DNA from: Larix sibirica
Taxonomy: Eukaryota > Streptophyta > Pinopsida > Pinales > Pinaceae
DNA length: 20,725 bases
Direction of reading: 5' to 3'
NCBI GenBank assembly: GCA_004151065.3
Contig: NWUY0300011893.1
Span: forward strand, 31,065 to 51,789
Position numbers and translations under genes: made by a program. This document shows positions 7,276-16,828 of the stretch, piece by piece. Each line of letters opens with the position of its first letter. Positions within the stretch are counted from its first letter, which is position 1. Below the pieces are notes generated by a model, which did not search any database, had not been told where the DNA came from, and saw nothing but the letters and a program-made list of their open reading frames with translations.

Positions 7276-9180
7276 ATGGCTGATCATGAATTTTTCTCCA
7301 CAAACAAAGCTCCATTATTTGACGGAACAAACTATGAATTCTGGAGCATAAGGATGAAAACATATCTAATGGCTCTTGGGTTTGATATTTAAGAATCAGT
7401 CGTGACTGGTTATACAACCCCAATAACTCCACCAACAGATGTGACTGGGAAGGAACCTGGTGAAAATAATGCAAAAGCCATGAACGTCATCTTGTGTAGT
7501 ATTTCAGAATCTGATTTCGTCAAGGTGATGCATTTTGTATCAACAAAAGAAATTTGGGAAAAGCTTCAAAATATCTATGAAGATGATGATAAGGTTAAGA
7601 AGGAAAATCTCTAAACTCATAGTGGATGGCTCGAGGGTCTGAAAATAAAGACAAAGAGAATGTTTTTTCCTATCTCCTCTATGTGGATGAAATTGTCAAC
7701 ACCATCAGAGGACTTAGTGAAAAATTTGAAGATCAGATGATTGTACAAAAGGTGTTAAGGTCATTCCCCTTAAGATATGATGCAAAAAAAATCGCTATTG
7801 AAGAAATGAAAGATCTTGATAAATTAACAATAGATGAATTACATGGGATTCTCACTGCATATGAAATGAGGAATGAAAAAGAAAATTCATTAAAGAAATA
7901 AGTAGCTTTCAAAGTCTCAAAGAAAACAAAGAACAAAGAACAGAAGTCAAGCAATTGTTCCGGTTGTGAGACGGATGTAGAGGAAGCACATTTTGTGAAA
8001 AAACTCAAAAAGGGATCTGGAAAATACAAAGGTAGGTTTCTCTTTAAATGGTTCAATTGTGGAAAAGTATGACATTTTACTGCTAAGTGTCCATATGTGA
8101 AAAATGAAAGTAGTGATGATGAAGAAAACCATAATGTAAAGAAAGGAAGCAAACATGATCAAAATAACCACAAACAAAACAAGCATAAAAAGAATCAGAA
8201 CTCTTATAAGCAGAAGAAGAGTCTCTACTCAAAAGGGGTTAGTGACTTGCCTAAAGAGAGCAGTCAAAGCAGTCTCGATAGCGATAGAGAAGGAACTCTC
8301 TTTATGGCAATTGAAACCAAGATTGATTAAAACATAGAGGAAGAAATCTTGGATTCCGAAGAATAAGAAATTGTCGAAACAAATGGGGAAGTGGATCTTA
8401 AAGAACTCATGTGCGCCTTAAGAGAAATAAAGAAGCTTAGGAAAAGGAATTTGAAACAAAACGAGCAGCTACATAAATATGAAGAAGAGGATCATGATTC
8501 AAAATCCAAAATGTCACAAAGCCTCAAAGAAACGGAGAAGATTATCACGAACCTAAAGGTTCAATTAGAAGAACCAAAAGAATAGAATAAGTTGTGAGAA
8601 TCCAACTGAAGGAAAATGAAGAATACTGGGAAAAAACTAGAATCTAAAATTGATCTTTTAGAAAGGAACTGGAGAAAACAACTATTAAGATAAATAGAAG
8701 CTTGAACTTTGAAAAGAATGTTGAAACCTTAGATGATATCATCAATTGGAAATGGTCTCTATTCATTAAGACTGGTCTTGGCTATGATAAGAATTAGATG
8801 ACCACTAAAAAATATTCAAAAGCTACAGAGCCATCAAAGAAAGTAATGGAAGGAAAATCTAAAAGTTATGTTGGTGTACTCAAAAGCTCAATCAATGATG
8901 AAGACAATAGGACGAAAGAAAATGATGGGAATTCCTTCCAAAGACAACAAGGACATATTCAGAATATTTTTCCCGCCAAGGCGACCTCACATGACCTGGT
9001 ACCAAAATTCTTTCTTTGGCTATTTCTTTTGTTGTAATCATTTTGGTCATAAAGCAATAGTTGTAGAGCACATGCTAGAAATAATTATGCGTGGAACAAA
9101 GATGGAAGTACTTATGGGTTCTCAAACAGAAACTATAATTTAGTTGCCCCTTTATTTGATTACAATGTTGTATGTTATAA
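7276..9180 (+). pseudogene. Copia gag polyprotein, broken
   Basis: The chosen start is ATG at 7276, giving MADHEFFSTNKAPLFDGTNY and then a W-S-I-R-M-K core, typical of the plant copia gag (UBN2-type). Stops lie at 7390 and 7612, with a frame change near 7640, after which VDEIVNTIRGLSEKFEDQ and the FPLRYDAKK block continue the family pattern to 7901. A zinc knuckle at 8049-8090 has lost its first Cys (Trp instead) and has a stop at 8070. A long Lys/Glu-rich, probably coiled-coil spacer follows (8100-8590). Two more knuckle-like motifs, C-C-N-H-F-G-H (about 9025-9060) and C-Y-K-C-N-K-Y (about 9170-9195), are hit by frame changes or a stop. Gag would coat the RNA in a cytoplasmic particle. Confidence 0.8.
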
Positions 9181-9639
9181 GTGCAACAAGTATTGACATA
9201 TATAATTTTTTGTAGAAGTTTCCTAGTGGAAACTTCTAAACAAAACAAGGAAGAAGATACCCTTACCAAACAAAAGAAAGAATCCACAAGAATTTGGAAA
9301 AGGAAGCAGGAGCAAGAAAAGCAGAAGGAGAAATATATGCTTGTGCAAACTACCCTTCATGCTCAAAACAAAGGAAACCAATGGTACATTGGCAATGGAT
9401 GCTCAATCCACATGACAGGGGACCAAACCAAGTTTCTCACTTTGAAGGAAGTAAACGAAGGCAAGGTAACATTTGGAGATAATGATACTGCAAGAATAGC
9501 TAGAAAAAGTACTCTTAGTGTCAACACTGGAAATACTAAAACAGAAAATGTATTGTATGTTGAAGGTTTGAAACATAATTTACTTAGTGTTAGTCAAATG
9601 AGTGATCAAGGACACACTCTCACATTTTATTCTCAATGA
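9181..9639 (+). pseudogene. Copia aspartic protease, catalytic motif lost
   Basis: The open stretch includes QWYIGNGCSIHMTGDQTKF, VTFGDN and VLYVEGLKHNLLSVSQM, the ordered landmarks of a copia protease. The family has D-S/T-G after W-Y/I. Here 9391-9399 encodes G-N-G, so the catalytic aspartate is gone. The protease would cut the Gag-Pol polyprotein. The frame ends at a TGA at 9637 inside the linker to integrase, so the original polyprotein frame is broken. The apparent start at 9181 is only the edge of the open frame, not a real start. Confidence 0.85.
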
Positions 9640-10750
9640 TGTGAGATAAGGATAACATGATCGAAAAAATTAGTGGCAAATGCAATTAGAACCTCAAATA
9701 ATGTATATATTCTTAATGAAATCAACGGAGAAAAATGCTATATGGAACAAATAGATGAAAGCTAATTATGGCATAGAACAATGAGCCATGTGAACTTTGA
9801 TAATCTAGTGAAAATCAGCACTAAACAAGCAGTGAAAAACATGCGAAAAATCACAAAACCTTCAAACACTATTTGCAAGCAATGTCTTCATGGGAAGTAG
9901 ACAAGAGCAAGCTTCAAATCAAAGGAATACTCAACATAAAAGCCATTGGAACTCGTTCATACAGATCTTTGTGGGCCTACAAGAACACAAAGTTTACAAG
10001 GTGAAAATTGCTTCATGTTGCTCATTGATGATTACTCTAGAATGGCATGGGTTTTGTTCCTAAAAGAAAAATTTGAAGCGTTTGAGAAGTTCTCAGCATT
10101 CAAAGCCTTGGTTGAAAACACAATTGATTTGAAAATCAAGTGCTTGAGATTAGACAGAGGAGGTGAGTTTACCTCACATAATTTTGAAGAATTTTGTGAG
10201 ACTCGTGGAATAAAGATACATTTTTCACTGCAAGAACTCCATAGCAAAATTGAGTGGTAGAAATAAAGAATTGAACCATACAAGAGATGGCAAAAACAAT
10301 GTTGAATGAAGCCAAACTCTCAGACAGGTTTTCGAAAGAAATAGTCAACACCAAAGTCTACATTCTGAATAGAGGGCAAATCAGGGTCAACAACAACAAA
10401 ACACCTTATGAATTATGGAAAGGTTGACCAACAATAGTTAAATACTACAGAGTTTTCGGAAGAAAGTGCTACATAAATATAGACGATGAGGATTTGGGAA
10501 AATTTGAATCCATACCTAATGAAGGTATATTTTTGGGTTATTCATCAAAAAACAAAGCTTACAAATGTTACAATACAACATTGTGCAAAATCGTAGAGAG
10601 TGCCAATGTAAAAGTGGATAAAGTAGGACATCAGAAGATGAAAACACAAGTAAATGTTCAAACATATGAGCCAAGTTGCAACAAAGAAAAAGGGAGAAGA
10701 AAATGAAGAAAAAGAAACATAACGTCAAGATACAAATACACCATCCAAAA
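9640..10750 (+). pseudogene. Copia integrase, broken
   Basis: The pre-integrase zinc domain is visible: LWHRTMSHVNFDNLV, then C-K-Q-C (about 9766-9890), with a TAA just before LWH and a TAG after HGK. The core begins LVHTDLCGPTRTQSLQGE, with the first catalytic Asp in HTD and the IDDYSRMAWV block. The RLDRGGEFTSHNFEEFCETRG stretch carries the second Asp. Near 10225 a single-base change of frame moves the rest to another frame, and several stops fall around the region of the catalytic Glu. Further on, NNNKTPYELW, RVFGRKCYI and GIFLGYSSKNKAYK mark the C-terminal part to about 10620. It would insert the cDNA into the host chromosome. Confidence 0.85.
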
Positions 10751-10797
10751 TTGTCTGAAATAATCATTCTAAAGATCTAACTCTTGGTGATAAAGAT

Positions 10798-11800
10798 ATG
10801 AGAGTTCAGATCAAAAGAAGACTAACAAATGCACCAGAACATGCAAACTTCTCCTTGTATAAAATAGAGCTTAAGAAATTTACAGAAGCCAGTGGAAACA
10901 AGCATTGGATTGCGACTATGGAAGAAGACACTAATGGAATTGAGAAGAATGAGACATTGAAACTTGTTCCAAGACCAAAAGACAAAAATGTGATTGGCAT
11001 CAAGAGGGTTTTCAAGAACAAGTTAAATGAAGATGGACAAATAATAAGAAATAAAACAAGATTAGTTTTTTAAGGTTATGCTCAAGTTTAAGGTATTGAT
11101 TTCGAAGAAACCTTTGCCCAAATTAAAAGACTAGAAGCTATCAAAATGTTTTTGGCATCTGTGTGCTTTAAAAACTTTAAACTCTATCAAATGGATGTCA
11201 AGTCTGCATTTCTTAGTGGAAATCTAGAGAAAGAAGTATACATTGAACCAGAAGGGTTCTTATTATCAGAAAATAAGGATCATGTGTGCAAATTGATGAA
11301 ATCACTTTATGGACAAAAGCAAGCCCCTAGAACTTAGTATTCAAGACTTGATAAATATCTACAACAACAAGGCTTCAAAAGAGGAATAGTGGACAACAAT
11401 CTATACATCAAGACAGAAAATGAAAGCTAGTTGATTGTTTTGGTTTATGTAGATAACATTATTATTGGAGGAATCATGAACAAAATGTGTCAAGAGTTTG
11501 CAATAGAAATGCAGAAGGAATTTGAGATGTATATACTTGGTGAACTATCATTCTTTCTTGGTTTACATATTTCTCAATCCGATAAAGGCATATCCATTTC
11601 ACAAATCAAGTATATCAAGGAAATGTTGAAAAAAATTGGAATGAAAGATTGTGCACCAATCAACACACCCATGGGCACAGGTTGTAAATTGAGCAGAGAT
11701 GATGAATCTCCGAAAGCAAATCAAACATTGTACAGATCAATGGTTGGAAGCCTATTATATGTGACAACATCAAGGCCGAACATTATGTGGCAGTAGGATT
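10798..11800 (+). pseudogene. Copia reverse transcriptase, YVDD changed to YVDN
   Basis: The ordered landmarks are the W-I-A-T-M-E-E-D opening, VIGIKRVFKNKLNEDGQI, FEETFAQIKRLEAI, LYQMDVKSAFLSGNLEKEVY, CKLMKSLYGQKQAPR, LVYVDNIIIGG, LGELSFFLGLHI, LYRSMVGSLLYVT and SRPNIM. The first catalytic Asp, in QMDVKSAFL, remains. In the YVDD box at 11446-11457 the second Asp codon now reads AAC (Asn), which should abolish polymerisation. Stops occur at about 11071, 11089, 11335 and 11428, and a frame change occurs near 11790. The element's cDNA synthesis in the virus-like particle depends on this domain. Confidence 0.9.
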
Positions 11801-12330
11801 AGTTGTATGGTTTCAAGTTGCACCAAAAGAAACTCATGTGCAAGTAGTGAAAAGATTATTCAAATATCTAAAGGGCACTTTGGATTTCAGCTTATGATAT
11901 TCATGAGGTGAAAATTTTACTCTAACAACATATATTGACGTTGACTGGGTAGGGAGTGTTTATGATAGGAAAAGTATAAGTGGATGAGCATTCTTTCTGG
12001 GAAATAATCTAGTGTCTTGGTTTGAGCAAGAAACAATCGTCAATTTCTCCATCCACAACATCATGTTGCACATAAGTTCTTTGGATGAAGCAAACATTGA
12101 AAGATATCAAGATAGAATACGATTATCCAATCTCAATACTATGTGGCAACACAAGTGCAATAAATATTTCAAAAAATCATGTTATGCACTCGAAAACAAA
12201 GCATATTCCATTCAACTATCACTTGTTAAGAGAATGGGTAGCAGACTAGAATGTCAAGTTGAAATATATTGCCACCAAAGAACAAATTGCGGATATTTTC
12301 ACAAAACCACTTCCCAAAAATAAAATTGAG
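11801..12330 (+). pseudogene. Copia RNase H and polyprotein C-terminus, broken
   Basis: After a frame change, KETHVQVVKRLF-like and YLKGTLDF words lead into an RNase H region with the T-Y-I-D-V-D-W block (about 11925-11950), KSISG, AFFLGNNLVSW and, in another frame, VLWMKQTL. The family's A-E-A-E-Y block, which holds a catalytic Glu and should lie around 12050-12062, is missing, apparently through a small in-frame deletion. The tail includes KYIATKEQIADIFTKPLPKN and LRQQLGV (12259-12360), the usual C-terminal signature of plant copia polyproteins. Confidence 0.8.
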
Positions 12331-12524
12331 TATCTCAGACAACAATTGGGAGTAACATCCATCTCATATAGTCACTATGTGCTTAAGGAGAAGCACAATT
12401 TCAAGAGGAGCATCCCTTTGAAGACAGGGGGGTATTGTAACAAGGGGGAGAGTTCCAGACAGGCAGAAAAATCTTTGTATTCCTGATGGATTATGTATTC
12501 CATCACATGATTGCCATCAATGAC

Positions 12525-12533
12525 AAAGGGGGA
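12525..12533 (+). other. Polypurine tract
   Basis: AAAGGGGGA lies four bases before the TGTTGAA that opens the 3' LTR, the place where plus-strand DNA synthesis is primed. A second purine run (GACAGGGGGG, about 12424-12433) lies 100 bp upstream. Confidence 0.8.
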
Positions 12534-12536
12534 TAT

Positions 12537-12583
12537 TGTTGAAAATGGAGTCATTGATGTCATTATTAAGGAATTACATTGAA
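12537..12583 (+). repeat. Start of the 3' LTR, cut by the assembly gap
   Basis: These 47 bases match the first 47 of the 5' LTR at 6269 with few differences and follow the polypurine tract directly, so this is the true 3' LTR of the element. The match breaks off exactly at the N at 12584. Confidence 0.85.
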
Positions 12584-12698
12584 NGATTTAAATTTTATAT
12601 AAAAGTATTAATGGATACTATTAATAATTGATTAATGGTATGAGGGATCTCTTTACTTAATGATAAATATCCAAGACCCTTAGGAATTTAGGATTTTT
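12584..12698. other. Assembly gap (N) and 114 bp of unrelated AT-rich DNA
   Basis: The N at 12584 is followed by 114 bp that do not match the LTR at the corresponding distance. These bases have no ORF and consist largely of ATTAAT/TAAT words. They separate the cut 3' LTR from the second LTR copy and probably belong to the flank of that copy. Confidence 0.6.
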
Positions 12699-13836
12699 TG
12701 TTGAACATGTTGTCATTGATGTCATTATTAAGGTATTACATTGAACATGTTATTAGTGTTATGCTAAGGCATTTGCAAGAAAGGGTGCATCTCTCTCTCT
12801 CTCTCTCTATATATATATAAAGGTGGTGTACGTGAAAAAGTAAAACGTGAATTTACAAGTATAAAAAAGGGGTGCATGTGAAAAATTAAAAAGTGAATTG
12901 TACTAGTATATTTAAAAATGCATGGAAATAAATTAAAGAAATATTTTACAAGCCCGTGGTTTCAAGTTCATAATTTTGGAAGTAAAAATGCATGTAAAAA
13001 GCCAAATAAATATTTTACAAATGGTTTCACCATTGGTGGTTTCAAGCCCATGGTATTTGCCAAGCCAAGGTGAAAAAAAAAAAATTAATTAATTAATTAA
13101 TTAATCAACACATCTCTTCAATATGGGTCATGATGATTTATAAAAATAAATGTTATACATGAAGAGAAATATGTGAAGTGAGCAGAAATAAAATATTTAA
13201 AGAGGAGAATATGATATGAGTAAAAATTGAATATCATTTCAAAAGAAGAGACTTACAAAGAATGTGAGGAAAAATAATATATATGTGACGATATAGTGAG
13301 CAGATCTGTTAAAGGCAGAAATAATGAACAGATCAAGATCTGGTAAAGGAAGAAATAACGAACAGATCTGGTAGAGCCAGAAGTAGCGAGGAGACGTGGA
13401 GAACACAGAAGTAAGAAGTAAACATGGTAAAAGAAGAAGTAGGAATCCGACGTGATCAAGACAATGCAAATGTTCATCGTCTATTGAAGAAGTTATATTG
13501 TAATTGAAGGTTGGTGTTGTTCAAACAAAGATTGGTGTATCTTGCTCAGTTGGTGCTTAGCGATGGGGATTGATGTCTCTAGTAGGCGGGTTCCTACAAA
13601 TTTTGTAACAGTAGGTTGGTGACTACAAATTTTTGTGATTGCAGGTTGGTGCCTACAAAATTATAAAGGTTTTTTTTTTAGTTTTCTCCGAAATGATTTC
13701 TACATAAATTATCTGTATTGTGGTTAATCTTATGCACACTTGCTTTCTTATGGTCAATGAATGTTTAAATAAATAGAAAACTTGTCTTACACTGATTCAT
13801 CACCCCCCAACTCTCAGTATAAGTGTGTGTTCAACA
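12699..13836 (+). mobile_element. Second LTR copy of the same copia family, complete ends
   Basis: It begins TGTTGAACATG and ends GTGTGTGTTCAACA, a TG...CA pair with 7-bp inverted ends (TGTTGAA/TTCAACA). It can be aligned with the 5' LTR across most of its length but is longer. It contains a (CT)n(AT)n microsatellite at 12791-12819, a duplicated GTGYAYGTGAAAAA stretch (12824 and 12870), a duplicated TAAAAATGCATG segment (12912 and 12983) and a (TTAA)n run at 13083-13105. No coding region follows, so it is a solo LTR, or the real 3' LTR if the gap is misjoined. The flanks (TTTTT left, CTTCC right) do not form a target duplication. Confidence 0.75.
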
Positions 13837-15496
13837 CTTCCTTGGATAAGAGGGAAAGTTTATTTTGGGTATCAAAGACTAGGACAAAGGTTTGAGCTCT
13901 TCAACCCTCTACTCCTTGATCACCAAAACTACACAAGTTTCATCCATGACCGTATTCCCCTCTCTTTAAACAAGTAGGTACTAGTCAAATGATATATTAT
14001 TCCATTTTTATTAGCTATTTTAAAGCATTTCTTCTAAAGTTCTTTAAATCTGGAAATTATTTTTTACCTTAAGCATAAAATATTCAAGCAAAGACTACGA
14101 AATTAATTCATTTTAACCCTCTTCCAAGGGGTTGCACTCTGTTTATTTATTCATTGTACCATATATGTTGTATTTGCACTATAAAATTAATCATCTTGAG
14201 GGCAGCTTATGGTATACTTAACATAAACTTTTGAGGTGAAATTACTTCTAGATTTGTGTTAACCTTTTTGAGATCGTTTCAGTTGACATTTAAGTTGAGT
14301 TAAACTATAAATTGTTTTTGAGTTGTTCATTGTGCAATTTACGTCATCTTTCACACTCATCTAACAATTTTGTGTGTTAATTCAGATCTGGTTTATTTTA
14401 TGGAATGTTTCGAGGCATAAGTTTTACGGTTTCATATTTGTTTAATTGCCGACAAACAGATCTACAATCAAATAATTGTTGTTAACTTATAATCACACTC
14501 CTTTATTTTATATATTGTTGGCATGCACAAGTAATTAATTGTATATTAATCATTTGCACTTCAAATACATGGTTACTTGCAATTTATTTGCTTCCTTGCA
14601 CATAACTTCACTCATTTAAGTCGATGGAATAATTTGTTTTTTTAACCTTTAAATTTCACTTGCAAAATTCAACTTTTGGGGTTTGCAAACAGCTTTGCAA
14701 TTGTTTGTTTAAATTTGGAATTTATTTTGTATATATGGAATATTTTGGTTTTTAACCATTAAATTTCACTTGCAAAATTCAACTTTTGGGGTTTGCAAAC
14801 AGCTTTGCAATTGTTTGTTTAAATTTAGAATTTATTTTGTAACTATGTTCTATTGGCAATTCCAGTTTTATAAGAGTTTGTGTGGTTTAACTTCCATATT
14901 TCAAGTTCTACTTGTAATTTGTTTCCATGCTTTAAATCAATGCACGTGATGCTTTCACAATCATCTTTATTGGTTTTAGCTTAATTTCTATTGTTGGTCA
15001 CTAAATTGTAATTCCTCGTAAGCTACAACAACCATATTATCTAAATCTACAATGTTTTAATGAGAGACATTTCACTTGCTACTTGACATTAAAATTCTCA
15101 TTTTTCAGCTTTTGATCTAGTTCTCTTTGCAACAAGTTGTTTATCATTCACTTGGAAAATCACTTCTCACATAAACTTGTTGGTTGCATAATTTTACTGA
15201 TTCATGGATGTTCTAATCAAATTATGCACTAACATTATGGTTTGTTTTATTTCTGGAATATTGGATATTTCTTTCAACGCTCATTTAAATTCCAGCTCAT
15301 AATAAGCTTTTCTAACTCACAACCATAATCCATCCATAATTAATTTTGCAACCTAAGTCAATTTGCCTTGTCACCAACATCTAGACACTTGGTTATTTTT
15401 AGGGAATCCTCCCTAGTTCCTCATACTCATTCAAGAACAAAAGAGAAGGGAAGTAATTTTGCTAAGGTGACAGTGGCATTACTTCCATGGTAGCAC
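13837..15496. other. AT-rich non-coding DNA
   Basis: No ORF resembling a protein is seen on either strand. It holds one clear tandem duplication (14624-14841). The right end, about 15390-15496, may be decayed sequence continuing the gypsy remnant, but its pol domains (reverse transcriptase, integrase) are not recognisable. Confidence 0.5.
14624..14841. repeat. 110-bp tandem duplication, two copies
   Basis: The segment from ATGGAAT at 14624 recurs from 14735 at a period of about 110 bp. The central part (14651-14716 against 14761-14826) is identical apart from a single G/A difference. It is probably a local duplication in non-coding DNA. Confidence 0.85.
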
Positions 15497-15853
15497 TTAG
15501 AGCCTTTTAAGACTTTGCATTTTGGCTGCTAGTTTTGTGACAATACTACCCATGGATTGGGACATTTTCCACTTAGGTACAATTTTGGAGGTATCAACAA
15601 CGACCCATTTAAAGTTTTTTTTTTCACATCGCCCCCCACATTTTATCATACCGCCATTTGCTATTATAATTTGAAATTTTGGTATAGGCCGAAAATAGCA
15701 ATGTGTTTCTTCTGCCACTTTCTTATGAATAAACTTGTGAGTATTGCCACTATCAATTAATACAATGACTTTGTGGAGCTTAATGTAGTCAATCAGCGTT
15801 AATATTTGAGGTGTGGAGAAACCTAATAAGGCATGGAGAGAAATTTGGGGGTC
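15497..15853 (-). pseudogene. Ty3/gypsy aspartic protease remnant
   Basis: Reading on from gag in the same frame after a TAG (15854-15856), the minus strand gives ISLHALLGFSTPQILTLI, then VIVLIDSGNTHKFIHKKVA, FQIIIANGGMIKCGGRCE. The D-S-G catalytic motif followed by T-H-x-F-I is the retropepsin signature of plant gypsy elements, and the A-N-G-G flap-like segment follows as expected. After about 15600 the frame stays open to 15497 but no longer resembles the family, and reverse transcriptase does not follow, so the element is truncated or badly decayed. Unlike the copia protease, its D-S-G is intact. Confidence 0.85.
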
Positions 15854-16828
15854 CTACCTAGGATCTTGCAAAGTCTTCCCATCTTCCATGGGCGGAGTAG
15901 TATCCTCCACTTTTGGTTCATGAGAGCCTTCAATTGCTATGTCTTCTGGGTGATCTTGTGGGGATACATCTATTTGAAATAATTTATGTTCTTTGCATTT
16001 ATGTCCTCTAAAATATCGCCGATCACAATTATAGCAAAGTCTAAGGCATTGATGTTTGACCATCGCTTCTAGAGACAACTTTTGGATTCTTAATGGCAAT
16101 GTGTTGGAGGTGTTGGGAGTAGGTGTCGTGGGAGACCGTGTGTGAGTAGAAAATGAAGATATTTTGGTTTGGGCATTGATCACCATCTCAACTTCTCTAG
16201 CCCTATCACAAGCTTCCAACCATGTTGTGGGGCATTGCATTATAATGTCTTCGAATTGCCCCTGTAAGGCCACTAATGAGACATTCCCAAAAAAATAAAT
16301 TAAAGAGGTCCTATATATGGATTGTCAATTTCTCAAAGGCTATAATATAGTCCATAACTATGCCACTCTAGCATAACTTGGTCAACTTTCCTAAGTAGTG
16401 AGTGTCACATTCAAAACGATCATGAAATTTCTTCACAAATTGTCTCCAAGGGAAGTAAAGACAATAAGACTTCTTGTACTATTTCCACCATTGCCAAATT
16501 TTTTAGTCTAAATATAAGACCCCACGTTTAACTTTCCAAGATCATCAATAATGCCATGGAGAGCAAAATAGTGTTCCATTTGGGTAACCAATCCCAAGGG
16601 CTCTGAGCCATCAAATTTGTACATGTCTACCTTTGGGAAACAATGCCATGAATTGTTATCCTAAAAGAGTGGAGGTTGGGTTTATGGAAAGAGAGTGTAT
16701 ATTATAGCCAATATGTGTTGCTAGATAGCCATATTGGTGTTGATTTGTTCAATTGACTATTGCAACTACATATTTGTAGATTCAAGATCCTTAAGCGACT
16801 TAGGCAGGTCTATGTTCTAATTCTCCAT
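15854..16828 (-). pseudogene. Ty3/gypsy gag remnant
   Basis: The probable start is ATG at 16828, opening M-E-N and immediately meeting a TAG. Next come a Q/N-rich, coiled-coil-like leader with several TAG codons, KVDMYKFDGSEPLG, QMEHYFALHGIIDDLGKLNV and, in a shifted frame between about 16510 and 16270, a capsid core with FPWRQFVKKFHDRFECDTHY and LGKLTKL. Back in the first frame, CPTTWLEACDRAREVEMVIN and LCYNCDRRYFRGHKCKEH (a C-x2-C...H-x4-C-like knuckle) end with LFQIDVS. This order is typical of chromovirus-like plant gypsy gag. Most stops sit where the family has Gln. Confidence 0.88.

Larger units (their letters stand above)
6269..12583 (+). mobile_element. Ty1/copia LTR retrotransposon, defective, truncated at an assembly gap
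   Basis: The order is that of a copia element: 5' LTR, tRNA-iMet-type primer site, gag with zinc knuckles, protease, integrase, reverse transcriptase, RNase H, polypurine tract and the beginning of the 3' LTR. Integrase before reverse transcriptase separates it from gypsy. It lies antisense to the callose synthase exons. Every domain has stops or frameshifts, and three catalytic motifs are altered, so it cannot move by itself. The 3' LTR is cut by the N at 12584. The lineage within copia was not resolved. Confidence 0.9.

Noticed and set aside
6264-13841. Target site duplication around the whole copia region
   Set aside because: The five bases left of 6269 (GTATA) and right of 13836 (CTTCC) differ, and the bases left of 12699 (TTTTT) match neither.
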